DNA of 6,407 bases from Bacteroidales bacterium (GTDB lineage: Bacteria; Bacteroidota; Bacteroidia; Bacteroidales; UBA3663): NCBI GenBank assembly GCA_030526445.1, contig JAUNCV010000122.1, positions 1-6,407 of the forward strand, given 5' to 3'. Shown here one piece after another: positions 1 to 5,733 of the stretch (the first letter of the stretch is position 1; every line of letters starts with the position of its first letter). The position numbers and the translations under genes are program-made. The notes under the pieces are model-generated. The model was not told where the DNA came from and did not search any database. It was given only the letters and a program-made list of their open reading frames with translations.

Positions 1-1757
1 ATAGAATCATCTTGTTGATTTTCAAATCGCTTCCTTACCTCGTCGAAATGCCTGAGTTCCTTCAGAGGTACGGATGGCATGGTGTTGGCTATGACTTCTT
101 CAAGCATGGCCATCGTTATCTTAGCACCTTGTTTTAATGCCATTCTGGAAGCGGCATTAACAATGAGTTCGATATCGGCAGAAACGAAATTTTCAGTTAA
201 CTCAGCAAGTTTGTCATAATCAATACCTATCTCATACGGGCGATGCTGTAGGTTGAGCTTAAACATTGCTTCGCGAGCTTCTTTGTCAGGCGGACCGATG
301 TAATACTTTTTCTCAAGTCGGCCTGCACCAAGCAATGCGGGGTCAATTCTATCGGGGTAGTTGGTTGCACAAACTACAAATACGCCTTGCTTACCAGTGT
401 TGTCCATCTCCGCCAAGATTGCATCAACGGCATTGCTCGACATTTCGTGAACAGATGACGAACCTTTGTCGCGACGAGGAAAAAGACCATTGATTTCTTC
501 AATAAATATTATTGTTGGAGCTTTTTCTATCGCCTCCTTAAACATTTTTGAGATGTTTTTTTCTGTTTCATTCACAAAGTGGCTCTTTAATGTGCCGGGC
601 TTGAAGAACATATAGTTGTAGCCTACCTCTTCTGCAAAATGCTTTGCAAAGAAAGTTTTTCCGCATCTGGGTGGTCCGTAGAGCAGCATGCCATTTGGAA
701 TCGACAGGCCGTATTGGGCGTACTTTTCAGGCTCTCGAAGAACGTCGATTACTTCTTCTTGTAAAGTATCTTTTAATTCCTGCATGCCGGCTATTGCTGC
801 AAAGCCGTTGCCTTTTGCCGGCTTGATATGCTCGGTTGTTGTTTCTTCTGAACCTCCGATTTTGACCTTCCTGTTATTATTGGGATGCTCAACTACAATA
901 TCTCCTTGTATTGCTCTGATAAATTCGTCAGCAGAAGAAAAACGGTCGGCAACATCGTATGCTAAAGCCGTTTTAATTGTGTTAATCAGTTGCTCATCAA
1001 GCTCAAATAATTCAGAATTAGGAATCTCCAATTCCTTTTTTCTTGATTGGTTGAGATAGTCGATCCTTGATTCTGGTTCCACTCTTGACAGGTCAACAAA
1101 CCATGGCATCCTCCCAAAAAGAAGATGATACATAAGTGCACCAACCGAATACAAGTCGCTCTGAACACTACATGCTCCAGAGAATCTTTCAGGTGCGATA
1201 TAGAACGGATTGATATTCTCTATCTCTTGTCTCACTAATGGCTGATCCAGGAAACGTGCATTGCCGAAATCAATAAGTTTCACATCCGATAATAATCCTG
1301 TGTTCAAATCTTGGAGCACTCCTTCTATGGTCACGTTATTATGTATAATTGGGCGTTCTTGACCATGTAGATAGCTCAAGGCAGAGAGCACGTGAACTGC
1401 TATCTCCTTTGTGTCGTAAACACTGAATTCTTTGTTGGCGTTCACGCTTTGAAATAAAGTTTCGCCACCAATATATTCCGTAACCAAATATGCATATTGC
1501 TGACCATTGATGATTACAGTACCATCATCAACGTAATTGCAAATGTTATGGTGATTAGAGATTTTGTAAATCTCAATCTCATTTATTTTCCCGTTTTCGT
1601 CAATTTGCCAGCGGCCTAATTTCGTAGTGCAAAGAAGTTTGAGGAAGAATTTCTTCCCCGAACTATCTTTGACACGGTATGTTTCGGCATATCTTCCTTC
1701 TCTAATAGGAAATATGACTTCGTAATTGGCAATCTGATCAGTTTTTTTGTAGAGCAT
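1..1757 (-). CDS. Pseudokinase-AAA ATPase fusion protein (3' end beyond window)
   Basis: The frame is open from an ATG at 1757 to the left edge: 585 codons, no stop, C-terminus missing. Residues about 10-290 read as a Ser/Thr kinase fold: degenerate glycine loop (REGRYAET, 19-26), likely beta-3 Lys K40, helix-C Glu E60 or E62, DFG at 163-165, APE at 188-190, helix-F Asp D201. The catalytic loop is HNNVTIEG (139-146) where active kinases have HRDxKxxN, so the Asp, Lys and Asn are all lost and phosphotransfer is unlikely; ATP binding is possible. A linker (about 290-315) leads to an AAA domain of the FtsH/Cdc48/PAN type: Walker A GPPRCGKT (361-368), Walker B IIFIEE (416-421), sensor-1 N466, one arginine finger R480, then a sensor-2-like helix near 515-530. 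The start lies 17 bases after the Hsp70 stop, so the two are probably cotranscribed. Family calls are firm; the role as an Hsp70-linked remodeller is inference. Confidence 0.9.
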   Translation of the reverse strand, partial: MLYKKTDQIANYEVIFPIREGRYAETYRVKDSSGKKFFLKLLCTTKLGRWQIDENGKINEIEIYKISNHHNICNYVDDGTVIINGQQYAYLVTEYIGGETLFQSVNANKEFSVYDTKEIAVHVLSALSYLHGQERPIIHNNVTIEGVLQDLNTGLLSDVKLIDFGNARFLDQPLVRQEIENINPFYIAPERFSGACSVQSDLYSVGALMYHLLFGRMPWFVDLSRVEPESRIDYLNQSRKKELEIPNSELFELDEQLINTIKTALAYDVADRFSSADEFIRAIQGDIVVEHPNNNRKVKIGGSEETTTEHIKPAKGNGFAAIAGMQELKDTLQEEVIDVLREPEKYAQYGLSIPNGMLLYGPPRCGKTFFAKHFAEEVGYNYMFFKPGTLKSHFVNETEKNISKMFKEAIEKAPTIIFIEEINGLFPRRDKGSSSVHEMSSNAVDAILAEMDNTGKQGVFVVCATNYPDRIDPALLGAGRLEKKYYIGPPDKEAREAMFKLNLQHRPYEIGIDYDKLAELTENFVSADIELIVNAASRMALKQGAKITMAMLEEVIANTMPSVPLKELRHFDEVRKRFENQQDDS

Positions 1758-1774
1758 CACATTATTGTTTGAGC

Positions 1775-4258
1775 TTATGAAAGAAGCCCTCCGGGCATTG
1801 GAGGCAATTCGCTTTCAGGAATCAATTTGATCAAGGCATCCACAACTGGGCGAAGTTTTTCTGCAGTTGGGGCGTTGTTTATCATTTCAAGGCCCTGGTT
1901 GATGAGAGATTTTGCCCTGGCAGAATCTTTCCATGAAATGATGTTATATCTTTTGTCCCAGTTGTATATCCAACTGATGAAGTATTCAATGAGGGCTAAT
2001 TTGTAATCAAATTGACGCATTTGGTCGTAGATATCTTGGCCAAATCTCACATCCTTTTTTAAGATTGCGTCGTTGGCTGTAGCAACCAAATTATCGACGA
2101 TTGCCTTCGTCTCAGAATCACCATACTTTTTCTGGTCTTCTTGCAGTTCAGAGGCCATGCTCTTCAATTTAGCCTCCATTCTGTCCCAGGCAGAGCCATC
2201 CTCGTAATCTTCAATTTCACGAAGCACTTCCTTAAGATGCTGTAATGCTTCCTTTGGCTCAGAACTGTTTTCTATATTCTTTTTCTGATCAGCGAGCTTC
2301 GTTTTAAGTAATTGAACGGTATCGTTATTGCCGAGGCCTCTCATTCTTTGTTCTGCTTTGGCAATTTCTGTCTTCACATATTCCTTTGCTTCTTCTGTCG
2401 ACTGCTTTTTCGATGTGTCAAGTTCTTTTTCTACAGTCACATCCTGTCCAGGGAAGTACACCTTAATTGTCATTCTTTCAGATGAATCAACTTTGATGGT
2501 GACATCCACATTGGAATTCTCTGGGATGCTCTCATCTACATCATCTCCTGAGACAGTTACATCAGCTACATATTCTTGATATACTGCTGATTTACCTTGT
2601 GAATCGCTTTCTGCCTGATAAATGGGGATTTTAATCACGTCGGCAGATATTCCAGCTCGCAATTCATTATTAGTTTTCAAATCATTGATGACTCCGATTG
2701 CGGGAAGTGTTTTGTCTTTTTCAAGTCCTCTTGCTTGCTGGAACACAGCTTTGCGTTTTTCGTCGTTCCATTTTGCGATGCCAATATTGTAAGGCAAAGT
2801 GGCGCTGCCCACCTTAGAGCCTTGAATGATGGTTATCTCGTTAGGGAAGCAAGGCAGTTTGTTGCCAAATTGATCATAAGTGTTGATGACGAATGCATTT
2901 GATCTGCCTTCGATGAAATTGAGTTCTACAACATTTCCCATGGTGTCGACTTCCACTTTGCCACTAGCCCATGCGTTGTCGGCTCTAACGAATTCGACAT
3001 TCACTTTTTCTGCTCCAGACTTGATTTTTATGCTGACCCATTCCGATGCCGCCACCGACATAGATTCAAATGTGAGGTCAAAAATCACTTCTTTTTCCTT
3101 TTTAACATCATCAAGTTTAACCTCGGCATCAAGTGTTGACGCGTAGAGTGCAGCTCCGGTAGCAACAGCAGTCATTGGGTCTATGCTATCATCTACATTC
3201 GGCGTGATTTGCTCTTTCAGCATCTGTTTGATGAGAGGGCAGTTAGTGGGGCCGCCAACAAGAATAAGTTTGTTGAGCTGCTCGCCAATCATGTTGTTCT
3301 TGTCGAGCAATCTTTTGCATATATCTACGGCTTTTTGGTAGTATGGGCGCATTATGCTGAAAGCATGCTCTTGTGTAATTGTTAAGTCGAGTTCCAATTC
3401 TTCACCCAAGTCGTCTTCGCCAAGGTCTCCAAGATTGGAGATGATATCCTCTTTTTGCTTGAAGGAAAGTTGGTTTCTCACATCTTCTGCATAAGTCTTC
3501 ATGGCGTCACGCAACAATGTTTTCTTGCTACTGTCGGCCATGATGTCTACGAGCGTGAAGTTTTCTTCCAAATATGGGATGATGGCTTCATCAACGATGG
3601 CATAGTCGAGGTTTTTGCCACCAAGATAGTTGTCGCCTTCGGTTGCAAATACTTGCATAATACCATCCTCCACTTTCAACAGCGCGGCATCAAATGTTCC
3701 GCCTCCAAAGTCGAACACCATCCAGAATCCATCCTTTTCATTAGAACTCAATCCGTATGCCATACTTGCTGCGATCGGTTCTTGCAGTAGTTCGCAGTGC
3801 TCAAATCCGGCGAGTTTTGCAGCTTCAAGCGTAGCCGTTTTTTGGTTGACGGTGAATTTTGCAGGAACAGTGATAACCACCGATTTTATTTCATCGTCGG
3901 TGATAAACGATTTCAGTGTTTTCAGAACTTCTGCCGATAGTTCTTCTGAGGAATAATCCCGGCCCATGTGGGAACTGAAGTATTTCTTGTCAGTGCCCAT
4001 AGTGCGCTTAAATTCCACAAATGCATTGGAGGCTTCTGCCTCCCATGGATGGGTTGCCCTTTTCTTGTCACTTTTCATTGAACGATAGGCGCTTGAGCCT
4101 ACCACAATACCTTGTTTCCTGTTGAAGAATACACATGATGGCATGGTGTCATCTGTTACTTCAATTTTTTTGATAACAGGAGCACCTTTCTCCATTCTGC
4201 AAATTGCAGAATTCGTAGTGCCAAGGTCGATGCCGTAATCTATTTTGTATCTAGCCAT
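1775..4258 (-). CDS. Divergent Hsp70-family chaperone with enlarged C-terminal region
   Basis: 827 residues, against about 640 for DnaK. The ATPase domain (1-385) is complete: phosphate-1 GIDLGTTNS (9-17), a Lys at the DnaK K70 position (K84 in EFKRTMG), QEPIAASMAYG (159-169), phosphate-2 VFDFGGGTFD (181-190) and adenosine motif LVGGPTNCP (333-341). ATP hydrolysis should therefore be normal. The interdomain linker is recognisable (KEVIFDLT, 389-396, compare DnaK KDVLLLDVT). Residues about 394-615 are beta-rich but roughly 100 longer than DnaK's substrate-binding sandwich and lack its SLGIET-like signature. A charged helical region (about 615-745) could be a lid; 746-827 is rich in Trp, Tyr and Phe, unfamiliar to me, and ends in PPMPGGLLS rather than a canonical EEVD or DnaK tail. 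It follows the GrpE-like gene by 4 bases and precedes the pseudokinase-AAA gene. I take it to be a dedicated paralogue, not the housekeeping DnaK. Confidence 0.95.
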   Translation of the reverse strand: MARYKIDYGIDLGTTNSAICRMEKGAPVIKKIEVTDDTMPSCVFFNRKQGIVVGSSAYRSMKSDKKRATHPWEAEASNAFVEFKRTMGTDKKYFSSHMGRDYSSEELSAEVLKTLKSFITDDEIKSVVITVPAKFTVNQKTATLEAAKLAGFEHCELLQEPIAASMAYGLSSNEKDGFWMVFDFGGGTFDAALLKVEDGIMQVFATEGDNYLGGKNLDYAIVDEAIIPYLEENFTLVDIMADSSKKTLLRDAMKTYAEDVRNQLSFKQKEDIISNLGDLGEDDLGEELELDLTITQEHAFSIMRPYYQKAVDICKRLLDKNNMIGEQLNKLILVGGPTNCPLIKQMLKEQITPNVDDSIDPMTAVATGAALYASTLDAEVKLDDVKKEKEVIFDLTFESMSVAASEWVSIKIKSGAEKVNVEFVRADNAWASGKVEVDTMGNVVELNFIEGRSNAFVINTYDQFGNKLPCFPNEITIIQGSKVGSATLPYNIGIAKWNDEKRKAVFQQARGLEKDKTLPAIGVINDLKTNNELRAGISADVIKIPIYQAESDSQGKSAVYQEYVADVTVSGDDVDESIPENSNVDVTIKVDSSERMTIKVYFPGQDVTVEKELDTSKKQSTEEAKEYVKTEIAKAEQRMRGLGNNDTVQLLKTKLADQKKNIENSSEPKEALQHLKEVLREIEDYEDGSAWDRMEAKLKSMASELQEDQKKYGDSETKAIVDNLVATANDAILKKDVRFGQDIYDQMRQFDYKLALIEYFISWIYNWDKRYNIISWKDSARAKSLINQGLEMINNAPTAEKLRPVVDALIKLIPESELPPMPGGLLS

Positions 4259-4262
4259 AATT

Positions 4263-5153
4263 CTATATATTTTGGGTAATTGTTATTGTAGCTTTTTGAA
4301 TCATTGTTCCGCAATAGTTTATCTGAGGCTTGGTGATGAATGTGATAATACGGGACCCTTTAGGAAGAGTTTCATCAATAACAAAATCACCATTGACTCT
4401 CATTCCTTCATTGTAATCTTTACCAAGCATGTCAACTATTTCGTAGCCATTCGCAAAGAAGTTTTCTTTTATTCTCTCAACTGCTTTTTGAAGTTGTTTG
4501 TATCCTTTGATACTGGCATCCATGCGAGACAGGTTGATTTGTATTCTAACGATTTCATCTGCTACTTTTAGCGCAAGTGTGTGATCCACTTCTGCTGCTG
4601 TATTTGCAGAAGAATTTTGTGCATCCATTTGTTTATCCATCAACTCAATCAACTGATTGTCGAGCTTAATCGTTTCTTCGCTTAATTTAGTTTGTGCCTC
4701 CTTGATTGTATCAATAGCCGATATATTTGATGAGATTTTTCTCTTTAAGATAAGATATACAAATGCTGCAATAGTAAATGCCAACAAAAGGCCCACTACT
4801 CCCAACAATGTTCGAGTTGAGATGGACGAGTTGATTGTTTCTGATGTTGCGGATATTTTTGTGTTTGTTGTGTTGATGCTGTCGCCTAATGCTGTCGCTT
4901 TTGCGGACAGATCATTGTGCAATCTCTTGACATCATTGTTTACTGTATCTATTTCCGATTGTGATTTCGCAATATCGGACTTTAAATTGCTGATTTCTTT
5001 GGCAAGATGAGAGTTTTCTTTTTCAAGTACTGTTATTTTAGACTCTATTGAATGCATCTTCTTTCCCAAATCCATGTCATTATTTGAGGATGTCGCATTG
5101 CAATTGATGATTTGTGTCGCAATAATTACGAAAATGCTGAGTGCCTTCTTCAT
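4263..5153 (-). CDS. Membrane-anchored coiled-coil protein with GrpE-like C-terminal domain
   Basis: 296 residues. An N-terminal signal (MKK, hydrophobic 4-17, possible cleavage after A20) is followed by a heptad-like coiled coil (about 30-110), a single transmembrane helix (about 115-136) and KRK at 137-139. The positive-inside rule then puts the coil in the periplasm and the C-terminus in the cytoplasm. After a second helical stretch (about 145-180), residues 195-296 run like a short GrpE: helices (195-232), then NGYEIVDMLG (235-244), a LPKGSRIITFITKP strand pair (263-276) and GTMIQKATITI (282-292). This matches the GrpE head pattern of GVEVI, acidic region, gxVxxVxxxGY, GRxIRxAxVxV. GrpE is the nucleotide-exchange factor of Hsp70, and the next gene, 4 bases on, is an Hsp70. 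The ORF and topology are solid; GrpE homology is judged by eye. An alternative is an unrelated membrane scaffold. Confidence 0.85.
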   Translation of the reverse strand: MKKALSIFVIIATQIINCNATSSNNDMDLGKKMHSIESKITVLEKENSHLAKEISNLKSDIAKSQSEIDTVNNDVKRLHNDLSAKATALGDSINTTNTKISATSETINSSISTRTLLGVVGLLLAFTIAAFVYLILKRKISSNISAIDTIKEAQTKLSEETIKLDNQLIELMDKQMDAQNSSANTAAEVDHTLALKVADEIVRIQINLSRMDASIKGYKQLQKAVERIKENFFANGYEIVDMLGKDYNEGMRVNGDFVIDETLPKGSRIITFITKPQINYCGTMIQKATITITQNI

Positions 5154-5215
5154 TTGTTTGTTAGTATTTTAAGATGTGAATAGTAAAATATTTGGAAGGA
5201 AATTCTTCTTTCCAT
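5150..5215 (-). CDS. Possible 21-residue leader ORF overlapping the GrpE-like start
   Basis: ATG at 5215 opens a 21-codon frame, starting MERRISFQIF and ending TNK, whose TGA at 5152-5150 overlaps the GrpE-like ATG at 5153-5151 as ATGA. Such an overlap can couple translation. No Shine-Dalgarno is visible, which is normal for Bacteroidetes. A frame this short can be chance, and I recognise no motif. Confidence 0.2.
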   Translation of the reverse strand: MERRISFQIFYYSHLKILTNK

Positions 5216-5328
5216 GGGTTAATTCTGTTTAGGAAGTTTATCTCTATTTAGGCTTTTCGATGACCTCAATAGGGTGGTATGTTCTGATATTAATCTTTCT
5301 TATTCCATAATAATTTCTCGACTTTAGA

Positions 5329-5356
5329 GTAATTGATTACGATAGCCAATTGCTAT
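5329..5356. promoter_or_regulatory. Two tandem dyads just downstream of the predicted start site
   Basis: GTAAT-TG-ATTAC at 5329-5340 and ATAGC-CAATT-GCTAT at 5342-5356 are both perfect inverted repeats, one base apart, at about +20 to +47 from the predicted start. As DNA they could be operator half-sites; as RNA, two small weak hairpins in the leader. No regulator gene is visible in the window. Confidence 0.35.
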
Positions 5357-5382
5357 GTTGACTTTCGATTGTATTAATTTCC

Positions 5383-5390
5383 CAAAGTTA
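5383..5390 (-). promoter_or_regulatory. Candidate Bacteroidetes promoter (-7 box) for the GrpE-Hsp70-pseudokinase operon
   Basis: Read on the minus strand this is TAACTTTG, a perfect match to the Bacteroidetes -7 consensus TAnnTTTG, set at the edge of a very AT-rich tract. Transcription would start near 5376, leaving a leader of about 220 bases before the GrpE-like ATG at 5153. I do not see a TTTG -33 element at the usual 19-21 base spacing; the nearest T-run is further upstream. It is the only TAnnTTTG I find between the nested hairpin and the operon. Confidence 0.55.
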
Positions 5391-5470
5391 CAAAAAAAGT
5401 AATAACTATTATATAAAAACCGATAATAAATATTAATTATTCGTGTTTTTTTGGATTTTGTGTTTTTAGG
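5391..5470. other. AT-rich tract upstream of the operon promoter
   Basis: About 80 bases almost wholly of A and T, with T-runs and A-runs at both ends, between the GC-richer hairpin block and the -7 box at 5383-5390. In position it would act as an UP-like or bendable upstream region for that promoter. No gene is seen here. The sharp change in composition at about 5470 marks the edge of the structured block. Confidence 0.5.
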
Positions 5471-5512
5471 GGAGAGTTGTTGGCTGAATATACCTCTGGA
5501 TGGGAAAGAAAA

Positions 5513-5642
5513 TGCGTGAACAACTGCACGCAAAGAAGACGGACGTAGGAGGCCGCAGCATTCAACGATTAGAAGTCCACGCATATAGCGAGCACCACTA
5601 ATCTATCAGAATGCTAATGAAAATTTCCTACGTTTTCTTCTT
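5513..5642. repeat. Two abutting hairpins: one small, one long and nested
   Basis: Nested inverted repeats centred near 5585: AAGAAGA 5533-5539 with TCTTCTT 5636-5642; ACGTAGGA 5543-5550 with TCCTACGT 5626-5633; AGCATTC 5557-5563 with GAATGCT 5609-5615; GATTAG 5567-5572 with CTAATC 5598-5603; CGC 5580-5582 with GCG 5588-5590. That is 31 Watson-Crick pairs over 110 bases, interrupted by small internal loops. Directly beside it, TGCGTG 5513-5518 pairs with CACGCA 5527-5532 around an 8-base loop. It has no long open frame with recognisable protein features. It could be a structured RNA, a miniature mobile element, or a structured upstream region of the promoter at 5383-5390. Confidence 0.75.
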
Positions 5643-5680
5643 AATGATAGACTAATGAGATTATTTTCCAGCGATGTCTT

Positions 5681-5695
5681 GTCAATGGGATTGAC
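5681..5695. promoter_or_regulatory. Perfect small dyad near the second -7 box
   Basis: GTCAAT-GGG-ATTGAC is a perfect 6-bp inverted repeat with a 3-base spacer. It sits where a transcript from the TAAATTTG box at 5700-5707 would begin, a usual place for a repressor operator. No T-run follows on either strand, which argues against a terminator. Confidence 0.35.
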
Positions 5696-5699
5696 GGTG

Positions 5700-5707
5700 C
5701 AAATTTA
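5700..5707 (-). promoter_or_regulatory. Second candidate -7 box, just after the ASCH gene
   Basis: On the minus strand this is TAAATTTG, again TAnnTTTG, 26 bases past the ASCH stop codon. A start near 5693 would transcribe the structured block at 5513-5642. No -33 TTTG is visible at the expected spacing, and in AT-rich DNA a single box can arise by chance, so support is weak. Confidence 0.3.
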
Positions 5708-5713
5708 CAAAAT

Positions 5714-5732
5714 ATATCGATATTGGCGATAT
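5714..5732 (-). terminator. Weak dyad after the ASCH gene, possible terminator
   Basis: ATATCG 5714-5719 and CGATAT 5727-5732 form a 6-bp stem with a 7-base loop starting 1 base past the ASCH stop codon. On the minus strand it is followed by ATATTTTG, a short T-run. The stem is AT-rich and would be weak, so it may equally be an operator dyad upstream of the TAAATTTG box. Confidence 0.3.
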
Positions 5733-5733
5733 G

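Noticed and set aside
266..1168. Short frames of 60-123 codons over the pseudokinase-AAA gene
   Set aside because: The continuous 585-codon frame with ordered kinase and AAA motifs explains this region; these frames have no family features.
2328..3956. Plus-strand frames of 83-111 codons inside the Hsp70 gene
   Set aside because: They lie opposite a long, clearly conserved Hsp70 frame, have no recognisable motifs and show Ser- and Phe-rich antisense composition.
4245..5010. Plus-strand frames of 108 and 117 codons over the GrpE-like gene
   Set aside because: Both are antisense to a 296-codon frame with coherent signal, coil, membrane and C-terminal segments.
5091..5153. Lipoprotein signal at the start of the GrpE-like protein (Cys18)
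   Set aside because: The residues before Cys are IIN; Asn at -1 does not fit a lipobox, and cleavage after A20 is a better fit.
5324..5584. 86-codon frame on the minus strand in the intergenic region
   Set aside because: It runs through one side of the long hairpin, the AT-rich tract and the -7 box at 5383-5390. Its C-terminal half is low-complexity Tyr, Phe and Asn from AT-rich DNA, and no domain is recognisable. It looks like a by-product of the structured block.
5533..5642. Integron attC site as an explanation of the long hairpin
   Set aside because: The conserved core sites expected at its ends (GTTRRRY and its complement) are absent and no integron integrase or cassette layout is seen.
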